DNA from: Thermohalobaculum sediminis
GTDB taxonomy: Bacteria; Pseudomonadota; Alphaproteobacteria; Rhodobacterales; Rhodobacteraceae
DNA: 64,000 bases
Direction: 5' to 3'
NCBI RefSeq assembly: GCF_023487995.1
Contig: NZ_JAMFKN010000010.1
Location: 105,383-169,382, forward strand
In this document: piece by piece, positions 21,752 to 31,584 of the stretch
How positions within the stretch are numbered: the stretch's first letter is position 1
Layout of the letters: every line of letters starts with the position of its first letter
The notes under the pieces: generated by a model
The model's input: the letters and a program-made list of their open reading frames with translations, nothing else
Told to the model about the DNA's origin: nothing
Databases searched by the model: none
Program-made: the position numbers and the translations under genes

Positions 21752-23071
21752 TCAGGGATTGGGGTCCGCCCAGGCGGTGCGCCGCGGCGCGCCGTCCGGG
21801 TGCCCCTCCGCGCCGGCCTCGGGCCCGGCGTCGGCGCCGGCAGGCCCGGATTGCCGGCGCGTGCGCTGGGGAAGGACGTGTTCCTTCTGATACCAGAAGA
21901 ACATCATCAGTCCGATCAGCGTGCCCGGCCCCGGAATCCCCGAGCCCACGGTGAACGAGCGGATGACGAAGATCAGCAGCAGCGCCACGAATACGCCGGA
22001 GCGCTCGAACTTCCAGGTCTTGAGCGCCGTGTAGACGATCCAGAGAATGATCGCGGTGGCGATCAGGAAGCCATAGACGCCCGAAGTGAGCGCGGTGTCG
22101 AAAATGAAGTTGTGCGGCGAGCCGTCGATCATGGCGCGCGGCACCGGCTCGAAGAAATGCGACAGGAACAGCAGGATCGAGTCGCCGAGATAGTCCGAGC
22201 GCGACTCGAACGAGCGCTCCTCGCTAAGGCGCGCGATGGTCAGCGGCAGAAGCTTGATGAAGGCTGCCGCGGAAATAACCAGAATGACGAAGAAAATCGT
22301 GAACTTGAGAATGCTGAAGCGAGGGATTCGCAAGGTCTGGATGCCAACCAGGGTCACCCCTGTCGCGAGACAGAGCCAGGACGAGCGGCTCTGCATGAGA
22401 AAGACGATGAAGATCAGGCCGACGACGAGGACGATCCTCGCCGTCGAGATCCCATGCAGCTTGATGTCGAAGATCGCGAGCAGCGCGCAAACCACGAAGA
22501 CCATCGAGATCGTGTGGCGCAGCACCGCGGCGAACTCGACCCCCTCGGCGTAGAGCACGCCACGATTGCCGAACAGGTTGAAGATGATGAGGTCGGGATT
22601 CCCGGTCTGGATCGCGGCGGTGACGATGCCGCTGACGGTGAGCGGCGACAGCCCCGAGAGGACGAAGATCCCGAACAGGAAGCCGCCCAGCGCCGACCAG
22701 CCGAACATGGAGAAGCTGGGGGCGCGGCCCGACTGCATCGTCGCGTTCAGGTTGCCCACGATGCACAACGCCGAGGCGAAGTAGAACGTGAAGCGGATGA
22801 CGACGATCCTGTCCCAGTTCGTCGCGGCGGTTGCGGCGCCCAGGAACCCCGTTAACGCCCAGGCGGCAAACAGCATGAAGATGACGATGTTGTTCTCGAT
22901 GATCCGGCCGACCTCGAGCAGGGCCCGCGCGCTCAGGGCGGTGAAGCCGATCAGGATGAGGAACAGCAGTTGAAAAAGGCGCGTGTCCTCGACCAGCGGC
23001 GCCGGAATCCAGTACATGCCAAGCGCGGCGAACAGAAGGTAGAGATAGCCGAGGCGGAGCGTGCGCAGCAT
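21752..23071 (-). CDS. O-antigen polymerase/ligase-like membrane protein (Wzy type)
   Basis: A 439-residue protein with about ten hydrophobic helices across residues 1-400 and a polar proline/glycine-rich tail of about 40 residues. The large periplasmic loop between late helices contains SEERSFESRSDYLGDSILLF and GSPHNFIFDTALTSGVYG. The SRSDY...PHN pattern is characteristic of the O-antigen ligase/Wzy superfamily, in which Arg and His in this loop bind the glycan. It probably polymerises repeat units in the periplasm. It is the last gene of the minus-strand block starting at gmd, six bases from the upstream sulfotransferase. Confidence 0.8.
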   Translation of the reverse strand: MLRTLRLGYLYLLFAALGMYWIPAPLVEDTRLFQLLFLILIGFTALSARALLEVGRIIENNIVIFMLFAAWALTGFLGAATAATNWDRIVVIRFTFYFASALCIVGNLNATMQSGRAPSFSMFGWSALGGFLFGIFVLSGLSPLTVSGIVTAAIQTGNPDLIIFNLFGNRGVLYAEGVEFAAVLRHTISMVFVVCALLAIFDIKLHGISTARIVLVVGLIFIVFLMQSRSSWLCLATGVTLVGIQTLRIPRFSILKFTIFFVILVISAAAFIKLLPLTIARLSEERSFESRSDYLGDSILLFLSHFFEPVPRAMIDGSPHNFIFDTALTSGVYGFLIATAIILWIVYTALKTWKFERSGVFVALLLIFVIRSFTVGSGIPGPGTLIGLMMFFWYQKEHVLPQRTRRQSGPAGADAGPEAGAEGHPDGAPRRTAWADPNP

Positions 23072-23077
23072 GGTCCT

Positions 23078-23932
23078 CTATACCTCGGGATAGCCGGCGA
23101 GGGCGAGCGCCGCGCCGAAGTCGTCCCGGAACCGGCGCTGCAACGCCTCGGGCATCTCGCCGCGCCAGCCGCCGACGCTGGCCTTGCGGCGCAGCCGGGT
23201 GAGGTTGTCGACCGGCCCAGTGCTCCGCGAGACCTGGCGGTGCAGCGCATTGCGCTCGACGGCGAAGTCGATGACGAAGTTCTCGGGGGCAGGCATGCCG
23301 AGATCCCTGATCGCCCGGCGCAGCGTCGCGTGGGGATCGCTGCGGAGCGCCTCGAAGCGGATCACTGCGGGCGCCCGGCCCGCCTCCGGCGTCAGCCAGT
23401 TGCGGACATGCTCGCCCCAGTTCGCGCGCGAGCCGGAGGGACGCCTGCGCCATTCGTCGTAGAAGCGCGTCATCCGCGCCTCGACCGGGGACGCCGCGTC
23501 GCCAAGGCTGGGGTGAAAGCGCAGCACCCGCCGCGCCAAGGCGCCGTCCCCCTCGACCGCCGAGACGCAGTGCCAGAAATGCGAGACGAATACATCCCGC
23601 CCGTCCCGCAGCACGTAGGCCACGGGAATCCCGCGGATCGGGGTCGCGCTGTGGGTCTGGAGGATCGCGGGGAAGGTCACGGGGAACATGGCGTGGCGCG
23701 GGACGGGAAGCTGCAGGCAGTCGGCCAGTAGGTCGCGCGTCCAGTTGACGCCGGAGCGGGGGAACTCGGCCAGCATGACGAACGGGCAGAGCCCCGGCGC
23801 ATGCTGCGCGAGCATGTCGTTCAGCCGGGCCGACGACATGACCATCGCAGCGCGCAGTCGAGCCAGCATCGCGTTGCCCATCCCGTTCCCCGAAGCGGCC
23901 GCGGCACCTCGGCCCCGCGTCGAAAGCTCCAT
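23078..23932 (-). CDS. Sulfotransferase domain protein (first of two)
   Basis: PAPS-dependent sulfotransferases move a sulfo group to a hydroxyl or amine. The 284-residue product has a 5'-phosphosulfate loop at LAEFPRSGVNWTRDLL (residues about 54-70) and a 3'-phosphate site at AYVLRDGRDVFVSHFWH, both close to consensus. The C-terminal NLTRLRRKASVGGWRGEM matches the RKGxxGDW element. No signal peptide or transmembrane helix is visible, so it acts in the cytoplasm, presumably on lipid-linked sugar. ATG 23932 is used; ATG 23881, behind GGGGAACGGG, is an equally good start. It lies 11 bp from the flippase gene. Confidence 0.85.
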   Translation of the reverse strand: MELSTRGRGAAAASGNGMGNAMLARLRAAMVMSSARLNDMLAQHAPGLCPFVMLAEFPRSGVNWTRDLLADCLQLPVPRHAMFPVTFPAILQTHSATPIRGIPVAYVLRDGRDVFVSHFWHCVSAVEGDGALARRVLRFHPSLGDAASPVEARMTRFYDEWRRRPSGSRANWGEHVRNWLTPEAGRAPAVIRFEALRSDPHATLRRAIRDLGMPAPENFVIDFAVERNALHRQVSRSTGPVDNLTRLRRKASVGGWRGEMPEALQRRFRDDFGAALALAGYPEV

Positions 23933-23943
23933 CCAAATCAAAG

Positions 23944-25242
23944 CTAGATTGTGGCGATGCCGGTGCGTGCCCGCACGGCCACGGTCATTGTCGCATTGAG
24001 CGCAAGGGTCAACACCAGCGAGCCGAGAGCGACGCCCGGCGAGCCGGCGATCGCCCCCCCGGCGGCCGAGACCGCGGCCCCGAGCACCAGCGCCCCGATC
24101 CTGACCCTCAGCGTGAGCGCTTCGAGGCCGCACTGGCTTGCATAGATGATGGCGAGGCCGAGCAGTGCGGTCGCGAGATTGGCCGCGAGCAGGAGCCCGA
24201 GCACGAGCCACGGCCAGGCCGCGCCCGCCGGGACCCCGTAGAGCGTGAACCACAGCGGCGCCGCCAGTGCGATCGCCCCCGCCCCGGCAAGCGCCGGGCG
24301 GGCCGACAGCCGGCGCCCTTCGTCGGCGCTGCAGCGCAACCCTTCGCGATCGCCGGCAGCCCAGGCACGGGCGACGCGGGTCGCGATCGCCCAGTTCGCG
24401 ATCATCCGCGGAATGGCGACCAGGTTGGCGATGTTGCGGATCAGGGCGTAGCTGCCCAGTTCCGCGCTGGGAATGAAGAGCGCCGCGATCACGATGTCGA
24501 GCTGCGTGGCGAGGGCGATCAGCATCCCGTTGCCCCAGAACGGCGCTGCCTCGCGCAGCGCCCTTCCAAGGCCCGGCGTCGCGCCCCCGGACGCCGCCCC
24601 CGGCATCGTCGGTCGCGTCTGCCACAGGATCATCAGCCCGCTGATCACGATGAGCAGCGCCGCGGCGGCCGTCAGGAGGTCGATAACCCCGTAGTCGATC
24701 CCGAACAGCCGCGGCACCATGGCAAGCGCGAGCGCGGCGAAGGGCAGCGCCTGCTGCACCGCCATGCCGGCGAGCGAACCCGCACCCACCCGCACCAGCG
24801 TTCCCGCCACGCCGACGACCGAAAAGGCAAAACCAAGCGCGAGGATCGCCGTGACCAGCGTCCCGCCGCCGGTCTCGACGCCGCTGAAGGCCGCGAACTC
24901 GACCGGGAGCTCGCCCACGGCAAGCGCGGCTCCAAGGGTGGCAATGAGCGGCAGGCCGACCCCAAGCAACGCGATGCGCCCGAGGAAAAGCGGCCGCTCG
25001 CCCCGCGCGAGCCGCGAGGGGATCTCGCGCAGCAGGTAGCCCGCCATGCCGCCCGACACCACCGCCGCGACCATCCGGGACGCCGCGATCGCGAAGGCGA
25101 AGCGGCCGAACTCGTCGGGCGACATGAGGGCCGCGAACAGCAGGAACACGAGCGCCTGCAGCGCGACCACGAGACCGCGCGCGGCATAGAGCCACCAGTC
25201 CGAAAGCCGGCCGCCGCGCGGCTCGGCCCGCGCCTCACTCAT
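23944..25242 (-). CDS. Wzx-like polysaccharide flippase
   Basis: A 432-residue polytopic protein with about 12 to 14 hydrophobic segments and few charged stretches, matching the MOP/oligosaccharidyl-lipid flippase group (RfbX/Wzx). The opening WWLYAARGLVVALQALVFLL with MSPDEFGRFAFA is typical: these proteins begin with a helix followed by a GxFG/YG-like turn. It would move undecaprenyl-linked repeat units to the periplasm for the Wzy-like polymerase encoded two genes downstream. Its start overlaps the preceding sulfotransferase gene by 8 bp. Confidence 0.82.
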   Translation of the reverse strand: MSEARAEPRGGRLSDWWLYAARGLVVALQALVFLLFAALMSPDEFGRFAFAIAASRMVAAVVSGGMAGYLLREIPSRLARGERPLFLGRIALLGVGLPLIATLGAALAVGELPVEFAAFSGVETGGGTLVTAILALGFAFSVVGVAGTLVRVGAGSLAGMAVQQALPFAALALAMVPRLFGIDYGVIDLLTAAAALLIVISGLMILWQTRPTMPGAASGGATPGLGRALREAAPFWGNGMLIALATQLDIVIAALFIPSAELGSYALIRNIANLVAIPRMIANWAIATRVARAWAAGDREGLRCSADEGRRLSARPALAGAGAIALAAPLWFTLYGVPAGAAWPWLVLGLLLAANLATALLGLAIIYASQCGLEALTLRVRIGALVLGAAVSAAGGAIAGSPGVALGSLVLTLALNATMTVAVRARTGIATI

Positions 25243-26098
25243 TGCCCGCCCCCTCGCCAGCGCCCAGCCGAACGCGCTGGCCCGTCAGGGCGGCAAGCTC
25301 CCCCTCGATCCCCGCGAAGCGCTCGCGCAGGCGGGCCAGCAGGTCGGGCGGCAAGCCGACGTCGGCCGCGACAGGGCTGCCCGCAACGAACCGCCTGACC
25401 GTCTCCCGCACCGGCGCGGGAAGCAGGTGGCGGAGCGAATAGCGGTAGAGATCGGACCGCACCAGGCGTGCGACCGGCCCCGGCGCGATGCCACGCTGGC
25501 CGCCCGAGGGGTTAGAGACCTCCTTCCCCGGACGGACCCTTGCGGGGTCCCCGCCGAGGAAGCGGACGACACCCTGGACGGCCGCCACGCGGTCGCGGCG
25601 CAGCGCGTCGAACGGGACGCAGAGAAGCCGCTCGGCCCCGAACGCCGCGACCCAGGGGCGGAGCCGGGCCGGGTAGTCGCTGGCGGCGATGTAGTCGGGT
25701 AACTCCTCGACCACGCGCGCCTCCTCGCCCGGCCGGAAGCGTCCCGCGGCGAGGTCGTGGCGCAGGTGGCTGAGGATGCGCTCGACCGGGTCGCGCATGA
25801 TCATGACGAGCCGCAGCTCAGGCCCGCAGACAGCCCGCGCGCGCAGCGCGACGTCGGGATGACGCGGCTGCTGCGTGTAAACGGTGCTCGCCTCGCCGCG
25901 AATGTCGCCGCGCAGGCGCGCGAAATGGCGGGTATAGCGCCGCTCGGCCTCGGCCTCGTCGGACGACGTTGCGAGGATCGCGGGCTCCTTGATGTCCGAG
26001 AGCGCGAACTCGTCGCTGCTCCGCAGATCGTCGTGGAGCGTTGTGGTCCCTGACTTCATTGCGCCGATGATCAGGAAATGCGGCACGAGACGGGTCAT
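25235..26098 (-). CDS. Sulfotransferase domain protein (second of two)
   Basis: A 287-residue cytosolic sulfotransferase of the heparan-sulfate-like class. The PAPS 5' loop is at the very N-terminus, FLIIGAMKSGTTTLHDDL (residues 8-25). The 3'-phosphate site is LVMIMRDPVERILSHLRH, and the GKEVSNPSG region precedes the family end. It differs clearly from the other sulfotransferase in this operon, so two distinct positions are probably sulfated. ATG 26098 sits just after a G-rich leader. The stop overlaps the flippase start by 8 bp. Confidence 0.87.
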   Translation of the reverse strand: MTRLVPHFLIIGAMKSGTTTLHDDLRSSDEFALSDIKEPAILATSSDEAEAERRYTRHFARLRGDIRGEASTVYTQQPRHPDVALRARAVCGPELRLVMIMRDPVERILSHLRHDLAAGRFRPGEEARVVEELPDYIAASDYPARLRPWVAAFGAERLLCVPFDALRRDRVAAVQGVVRFLGGDPARVRPGKEVSNPSGGQRGIAPGPVARLVRSDLYRYSLRHLLPAPVRETVRRFVAGSPVAADVGLPPDLLARLRERFAGIEGELAALTGQRVRLGAGEGAGNE

Positions 26099-26189
26099 CT
26101 GCCCGCCCGCCCTGCCGCAGGCGAAGCGCATCCCGGCCGCGATACGGCCGCCACGGCGCTGCCGCCGCATCGCGCACGCCGATGCAACG

Positions 26190-27035
26190 TCATCGACCGC
26201 TCTCGTCGCGCGCGGCGAGGCGGCGGCGCTCGACCAGCTTGGCGTCGACCAGGAAGCGGTACCAGAACCCCTGGAGGAAATGGAAGACGAGGCCGGGGAT
26301 GCCGTCGCGAAAGCCGCCGCGCAGGACGTAGCGATACATCCAGTAGGCCCAGGCCCGAAAGAACAGCGGCAGGCGCAGATAGAGCCGGTTCTTGAGCAGG
26401 CGCGTCCGCCGCGCCTGGCCGCTGAGGCCCGCCGGATCGTCGGGCGCGCCCGACAGGATGTCCTCGACCTCGCGGTCGGCATAGCCGTTGTGCTTCGCGG
26501 TCCAGAAGCCCAGGCCCTTGCGGTTCTCGTCGATGATGTCGTGCGCAAGGTCGAACTCGCGGCCAGCGGACAGGATCACGTGCTCGTCCATCCAGCGGTC
26601 CTCGACGCGGCCCATGCCGGTGCGCCAGACGCGAAGCAGCCAGATCGGGTAATAGCCGCCATGGCGGATCCAGCGGCCCCAGAACCACACCTGCCGCCGC
26701 AGCCGCAGTCCGCTCACCTCGGCCGGCAGGGTGGCGAGGAGGCCGTTGAGCTCGCTCACGAGGCCCGGGGTGAAGCGCTCGTCCGCGTCCATGCGCATGG
26801 TCCATGGCGCATCGGTCGCGATCGACCCAAGCGCCCAGTTGAACTGGTCGGCATAGGTCTTCCAGGGCCTGCGGTGGATCTGCGCGCCCGCCTGCGCCGC
26901 GATCTCGACGGTGCGGTCGGTCGAGCCTGAGTCGACGACGTGCAGTTCGGCGTCGAGGCCGCGCGCGCTCTCGATCAGCGCCGGAAGGTTCGCCTCCTCG
27001 TCGCGCGTCAGCACAATCAGACAGACCAGCGCCAT
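26190..27035 (-). CDS. Glycosyltransferase family 2 protein (WaaE/KdtX-like)
   Basis: A 281-residue GT-A enzyme. The N-terminal LIVLTRDEEANLPALIES and ELHVVDSGSTDRTVEIA bind the nucleotide sugar, and TMRMDADERFTPGLV carries the metal-binding DxD. The sequence FGRW/RHGGYYPIWLLRVWR and the C-terminal LYLRLPLFFRAWAYWMYRY amphipathic helix are characteristic of the WaaE/KdtX subfamily of polysaccharide and lipooligosaccharide transferases. The acceptor is unknown; position in the operon suggests the exopolysaccharide repeat unit. It starts 4 bp after the preceding GT2 stop. Confidence 0.87.
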   Translation of the reverse strand: MALVCLIVLTRDEEANLPALIESARGLDAELHVVDSGSTDRTVEIAAQAGAQIHRRPWKTYADQFNWALGSIATDAPWTMRMDADERFTPGLVSELNGLLATLPAEVSGLRLRRQVWFWGRWIRHGGYYPIWLLRVWRTGMGRVEDRWMDEHVILSAGREFDLAHDIIDENRKGLGFWTAKHNGYADREVEDILSGAPDDPAGLSGQARRTRLLKNRLYLRLPLFFRAWAYWMYRYVLRGGFRDGIPGLVFHFLQGFWYRFLVDAKLVERRRLAARDESGR

Positions 27036-27039
27036 CCGC

Positions 27040-27792
27040 TCACCGCCTCGCGAACTGGCCGAGCTTGCCCAGCGGCTTCGCCACCAGAGCGAGGTCGACC
27101 GCGCCCGCGCCCAGCCAGCGCTGGCGCGCCCTCAGCGACTCGAGATTGCCGCGCAGGTAGGCACCGAGGCCCGAGGTCGAGGCGCCCCCAGCCATCATGT
27201 GCACGAGCACGCGGTCGAGGAAGGCGACCCGCGGTGCCTCTGGCCCCAGCTCCAGCGCCCGCAGCATGAAGTCGTAATCCGCAGCGATCCGGTAGCCGGT
27301 ATCGAACGCCCCGGTTCGCTCGGCCAGCGCGCGGCGGATATAGAAGGTCGGATGCGCCGGCATCCAGCCGCGGCGGAAGGCGCCGCGCCGGAAGGGTGTG
27401 CCGCGCCAGCGCCGCGTCACCTGCCCGCCCGTGAGATCCGCGACGAAATCGAGGTTCCCCAGAACGGCGTCATTGGTCGCCAGCGCCGCGGCGATCTGCG
27501 CCAGCGTGTCGGGCGCGGCAAACCGGTCGTCGGCGTTGAGGAACCCCACGGCGTCACCCGCGAACAGCCGCAGCCCCTTGTTCATGGCGTCGTAGAGGCC
27601 GCGGTCGGGCTCCGACACCAGCCGGATGCGCGGGTCTTCGTAGCTGCGGACGATCTCGGCGGTGCGGTCGGTCGAGGCGCCGTCGATCACCAGGTGCTCG
27701 ATGTCCGGATGCGTCTGCCCCAGCACCGAGTCGATCGTGTGCCCGATCGTCGGCGCGGCATTCCAGGCAACCGTCACGACCGAGATCTTCAT
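27040..27792 (-). CDS. Glycosyltransferase family 2 protein (WcaE-like)
   Basis: A 250-residue GT-A enzyme. It opens MKISVVTVAWNAAPTIGHTI with HLVIDGASTDRTAEIV, has DRGLYDAMNKGLRLFAGDAV, and then the FLNADDRF acidic metal site. This layout, including the aromatic AHPTFYIRR and RIAADYDFMLRALE blocks, is typical of WcaE/PGL-type transferases in fucose-rich capsules. Start ATG 27792 overlaps the fcl stop in an ATGA tetranucleotide, which fixes the start and implies translational coupling. Confidence 0.88.
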   Translation of the reverse strand: MKISVVTVAWNAAPTIGHTIDSVLGQTHPDIEHLVIDGASTDRTAEIVRSYEDPRIRLVSEPDRGLYDAMNKGLRLFAGDAVGFLNADDRFAAPDTLAQIAAALATNDAVLGNLDFVADLTGGQVTRRWRGTPFRRGAFRRGWMPAHPTFYIRRALAERTGAFDTGYRIAADYDFMLRALELGPEAPRVAFLDRVLVHMMAGGASTSGLGAYLRGNLESLRARQRWLGAGAVDLALVAKPLGKLGQFARR

Positions 27793-28751
27793 GCCGGTGC
27801 ACGCCCCCTGCCCTCGCCGGCTAGGAAGGCGTCGTAGGCCGAGGCCAGCCCCTCCCCGAGACCGATCGACGGGCGCCAGCCCAGCGCGGCCAGCCGCTCG
27901 CCGCTCGCCAGCTTTCGCGGCGTGCCGTCGGGCTTCGACAGGTCGTGCGTCAGGTCGCCCTTGAAGCCCACCACGCGCATCACGAGGCGCGCGAGATCGG
28001 CGATCGCGATGTCCTCGCCCGAGCCCACATTGACATGGATCTCGTCCGAGTAGTGCCGCATCAGGTGGACCAGCGCATCCGCGCAATCGTCGACATGCAG
28101 GAACTCGCGCCGCGGCGTGCCCGTGCCCCAGATTTCCATCGATGCGGCGCCCGCGATCTTCGCCTCGTGCGCCTTTCGGATCAGCGCCGGGACGACATGG
28201 CTGGCCGCGAGATCGAAATTGTCGCCGGGTCCGTAGAGATTGGTCGGCATCGCGGCGATGAAGTCGGCGCCGTGCTGGCGCCGGTAGGCGGCGCAGAGCT
28301 TGAGACCCGCGATCTTCGCCACCGCGTACCACTGGTTGGTGGGTTCGAGCGGGCCGCGCAGCAGCGCCTCCTCGACGATCGGCTGCTCGGCGAACTTCGG
28401 GTAGACGCAGGTCGAGCCCAGATAGACCAGCTTCTCGACGCCCGCCTGCCATGCCGCGTGGATCACGTTCGCCGCGATCATCAGGTTGTCGTAGAGGAAG
28501 TCGGCGGGCCAGGTGTCGTTCGCGAGGATCCCGCCCACCCGCGCCGCCGGCAGGAACACCGCCTGCGGCCGGTTCGCGGCGAGCCAGGCTTCGACCTCGG
28601 CCTGCCGCCTGAGGTCCAGCCGTTCGCGCCCCACGATCAGGATCTCGCAACCCTCGCCCGCGAGCCTGCGGCAGAGCGCCGAGCCGACCATGCCGCGGTG
28701 GCCCGCGACCCAGACGCGCTTGCCGGCAAGGCTGTAGGGCGCGCCGCTCAT
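27789..28751 (-). CDS. fcl: GDP-L-fucose synthase
   Basis: It epimerises and reduces GDP-4-keto-6-deoxymannose, the product of Gmd, to GDP-L-fucose using NADPH. The 320-residue SDR has the Rossmann motif VAGHRGMVGSAL, the AARVGGILAND block, GSTCVYPKFAEQPI, and the catalytic YAVAK (YxxxK). PTNLYGPGDNFDL and the FLHVDDCADA substrate-binding segments follow. ATG 28751 overlaps the methyltransferase stop in ATGA. Together with manC and gmd, all steps from mannose-1-phosphate to GDP-fucose are present in this window. Confidence 0.94.
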   Translation of the reverse strand: MSGAPYSLAGKRVWVAGHRGMVGSALCRRLAGEGCEILIVGRERLDLRRQAEVEAWLAANRPQAVFLPAARVGGILANDTWPADFLYDNLMIAANVIHAAWQAGVEKLVYLGSTCVYPKFAEQPIVEEALLRGPLEPTNQWYAVAKIAGLKLCAAYRRQHGADFIAAMPTNLYGPGDNFDLAASHVVPALIRKAHEAKIAGAASMEIWGTGTPRREFLHVDDCADALVHLMRHYSDEIHVNVGSGEDIAIADLARLVMRVVGFKGDLTHDLSKPDGTPRKLASGERLAALGWRPSIGLGEGLASAYDAFLAGEGRGRAPA

Positions 28752-29413
28752 GCGCGGCCACCGGGCGCGCCGGCGTGCTTGCGGGCCATCAGCACCATGG
28801 ATTTCGCCAGTGGCGGAACGCGGCCCACGCGCAGGACCTCGACCACCTCGAGCCCCGCCTCGGCCAGCAGGGCGGAAAGGGTGCGGACCGACCAGAACTT
28901 GATGTGCCCGTGATCCCACAGCGCGGTGAAATGGGCGTCCATCCGGCCGCTCAGCGCCAGCGCGAGGTTCTTGAGATAGCCGTGATAGGGCGTCGAGAGG
29001 ATCGCGTGCCCGCCCGGTTCCAGCAGGTCCGCCACCGCGCGCGCGTAGTCGCGCGGCGCGTAGACATGCTCGACGACCTCGAGGCTGAGGACGATGGGGA
29101 AGGTCCCGTAGATCGAGGCCAGCGGGTCATAGGCGCTGCCCGGCTCGAGCCGCAGGTGAGGGTAGGCCGCGCGCGCATGGGCGATGCCCTCGGCCGAGGG
29201 ATCGATGCCCGTGACGCTCCACCCCTCGGCGCTCAGCGCGTTCGCGACCGAGCCGTTGCCGCAGCCGACCTCGAAGATCCGCCGCTCGCGTGCGCCGGAG
29301 CGCGCCAGCAGGCGCCGGACGGCGGGCAGCAGGTAGGCATGCGACAGGTTGAGTGCGGCCGAGCTGTAGGCATAGCCGCCCTGCCCCGTCCGCGGGTCGA
29401 TGGTCTCAGCCAT
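28748..29413 (-). CDS. Class I SAM-dependent methyltransferase
   Basis: A 221-residue Rossmann methyltransferase. SAM-binding motif I is [16 protein letters not shown], motif [20 protein letters not shown], and [19 protein letters not shown] corresponds to the UbiG/Coq3-like motif. Located between gmd and fcl with 8 bp and 4 bp overlaps, it probably methylates a sugar hydroxyl of the polysaccharide, although a lipid or small-molecule acceptor is not excluded. No transmembrane segment. Confidence 0.83.
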   Translation of the reverse strand: MAETIDPRTGQGGYAYSSAALNLSHAYLLPAVRRLLARSGARERRIFEVGCGNGSVANALSAEGWSVTGIDPSAEGIAHARAAYPHLRLEPGSAYDPLASIYGTFPIVLSLEVVEHVYAPRDYARAVADLLEPGGHAILSTPYHGYLKNLALALSGRMDAHFTALWDHGHIKFWSVRTLSALLAEAGLEVVEVLRVGRVPPLAKSMVLMARKHAGAPGGRA

Positions 29414-30473
29414 GCCGGTCTCTCCGCGCGCGCTCCTCGGCGACCGTGCTCAGGTCTGCGGCCACCATCTCGGCGACCATTTCGGCCAGCGTCACCCTGT
29501 GGCGCCAGCCGAGCCGCTCGCGCGCCTTCGTGGGGTCGCCGATCAGCAGGTCCACCTCGGTCGGGCGGAAATAGCGGGGGTCGATGCGGACCAGCACCTG
29601 CCCGCTGTCGGCGTCGCGGCCGATCTCGTCCACTCCGGCGCCTTCCCACGCGATGCTGCGCCCGGTCTCGGCGAAGGCCATCTCGACGAAGCGGCGGACG
29701 CTGTGGCTCTCGCCGGTGGCGAGGACGTAGTCGTCCGGCGTGTCCTGTTGCAGGATGCGCCACATGCCCTCGACATAGTCCCGGGCGTGCCCCCAGTCGC
29801 GCCGCGCCTCGAGATTGCCGAGCCAGAGGCAATCCTGGAAGCCGAGATGGATCGCGGCCACCGCCCGCGTGATCTTGCGGGTGACGAACGTCTCGCCGCG
29901 GATGGGGCTTTCGTGGTTGAACAGGATGCCGTTCGAGGCGTGCAGGCCATAGGCCTCGCGGTAATTCACGGTGATCCAGTAGGCATAGAGCTTGGCCGCG
30001 CCGTAGGGCGAGCGCGGATAGAATGGGGTCGTCTCGCTCTGCGGCACCTCGCGCGCCATGCCGTAGAGCTCGGAGGTCGATGCCTGGTAGAAGCGGCTGT
30101 GCCCCTCGAGCCCGAGGATGCGGATCGCCTCGAGCAGCCTGAGCGTGCCGAGGCCGTCGGCATTCGCGGTGTATTCCGGGGTCTCGAAGCTCACCTGAAC
30201 GTGGCTCTGGGCCGCGAGGTTGTAGATCTCGTCGGGGCGCACCTCCTGCACGATGCGGATGAGGTTGGTCGCATCCGTCATGTCGCCATGGTGGAGGTGC
30301 AGCCGGACGCCGCTCTCGTGCGGGTCCTGGTAGAGATGGTCGATCCGGCCCGTATTGAACGAGGACGACCGGCGCTTGATGCCGTGGACCTCGTAGCCCT
30401 TGGCGAGAAGCAACTCGGCCAGGTAGGCGCCATCCTGTCCGGTCACGCCGGTAATCAGTGCCCGCCTGGTCAT
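29406..30473 (-). CDS. gmd: GDP-mannose 4,6-dehydratase
   Basis: It converts GDP-D-mannose to GDP-4-keto-6-deoxy-D-mannose, the entry to GDP-L-fucose. The 355-residue SDR has [47 protein letters not shown], the catalytic Ser/Thr in QASTSELYG and [21 protein letters not shown], and [12 protein letters not shown] near the end. It is the first gene of the minus-strand block that runs down to the Wzy-like gene. The 118 bp upstream gap must hold the promoter, although no strong consensus is visible. Confidence 0.96.
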   Translation of the reverse strand: MTRRALITGVTGQDGAYLAELLLAKGYEVHGIKRRSSSFNTGRIDHLYQDPHESGVRLHLHHGDMTDATNLIRIVQEVRPDEIYNLAAQSHVQVSFETPEYTANADGLGTLRLLEAIRILGLEGHSRFYQASTSELYGMAREVPQSETTPFYPRSPYGAAKLYAYWITVNYREAYGLHASNGILFNHESPIRGETFVTRKITRAVAAIHLGFQDCLWLGNLEARRDWGHARDYVEGMWRILQQDTPDDYVLATGESHSVRRFVEMAFAETGRSIAWEGAGVDEIGRDADSGQVLVRIDPRYFRPTEVDLLIGDPTKARERLGWRHRVTLAEMVAEMVAADLSTVAEERARRDRHG

Positions 30474-30591
30474 CGCCCCTCTCGCACGCGCCGCCCCCGC
30501 CGTGGCCGAGGCTTGTCACATCGACGCAGCCCGTTCAAGCGCCTTGGCCAAGCGAAAACATGGCGGCCGGAGGGCCGGATCGGGGCAGGCA

Positions 30592-31584
30592 TCACGAACG
30601 GAGCGCGCGCGCGAGCGCCGCGTCGAGCGGCGCCCAGTCCTCGGGCTCGAGCGCGACCTGCACCACCACCACCTCGCGCCGGAAGGCATCGGGCAGGCGG
30701 GCGGCGTCCTTCTCGGTCGTCACCAGCATGGCACCCTGCCCGCGCGCGAGCCGCAAGAGCCGCGCCAGCACGCGCGTGCCGTAGACGTGGTGGTCGGGGA
30801 ATCCCTCGGCCGCCACGAGGGTCGCGCCAAGCTCGCGCAGCGTGTCGAAGAACTTGCCGGGGCGGCCGATGCCGGCGAACGCCACCACCGCCTCGCCCGC
30901 CAGCGGCAAGCCGGTCGGCACGGGACGCAGGCGGGCGGCCACCGGGCGCCGCGCGGCCAGCTCCGGCCACAGCGTCAGCACGCGGCGCCGCGATGCCTCC
31001 GGCCCGATCAGGATCACGAGATCGGCCCGCGCGAGCCCTGCGCCGACCGGCTCGCGCAACGGGCCCGCCGGGATCAGCCGGCCGTTTCCGAAGCCCTGAT
31101 CGGCATCGACGACAAGGATCGACAGGGCCTTGCGCAGCGCGCGGTTCTGGAAGCCGTCATCCATCAGCACCACCGGCGCGCCGGCCGCGGCGGCTGCGCG
31201 CGCACCGGCGAGGCGGTCACGGGCCACCCAGGTCGGGCCTAGCGCCGCATGGATCAGCGCCTCGTCGCCAACATCCCCGGCGCGGTCGCGGCCCGGCTCG
31301 ACGAGGTGCGGCCCCCTGATCCGCCCGCCATGGCCGCGCAGGAGGACATGGGCCTCGACCCCCTGCCGCTGCAGGCGCTGCCTCAGCGCCGCGACCGTGG
31401 GCGTCTTGCCGGCGCCGCCCGCCGTCAGGTTGCCGACGCAGATCACCGGCACGCCCGCATCCTCGCCGGCACCGCGCGCGCGCAGCATCGCCCCGAGTCG
31501 CCAGAGCCAGCTCACCGGCCCGAGCAGGCGCGCCTGCCATGCCGTGCGCCCCGGCTCGGTCCACCAGAAGGCGGGCGCGCGCAT
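30592..31584 (-). CDS. lpxK: Tetraacyldisaccharide 4'-kinase
   Basis: LpxK phosphorylates the 4' position of the lipid A disaccharide at the inner membrane. The 330-residue product has the N-terminal membrane-associated helix (LGPVSWLWRLGAML), the P-loop VICVGNLTAGGAGKTP near residue 50, the VLMDDGFQNRAL block and the LVTTEKDAARLP end motif. Its ATG (31584-31582) shares one base with the waaA stop (TGATG), fixing the start. It is the last gene of the envelope operon. Confidence 0.95.
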   Translation of the reverse strand: MRAPAFWWTEPGRTAWQARLLGPVSWLWRLGAMLRARGAGEDAGVPVICVGNLTAGGAGKTPTVAALRQRLQRQGVEAHVLLRGHGGRIRGPHLVEPGRDRAGDVGDEALIHAALGPTWVARDRLAGARAAAAAGAPVVLMDDGFQNRALRKALSILVVDADQGFGNGRLIPAGPLREPVGAGLARADLVILIGPEASRRRVLTLWPELAARRPVAARLRPVPTGLPLAGEAVVAFAGIGRPGKFFDTLRELGATLVAAEGFPDHHVYGTRVLARLLRLARGQGAMLVTTEKDAARLPDAFRREVVVVQVALEPEDWAPLDAALARALRS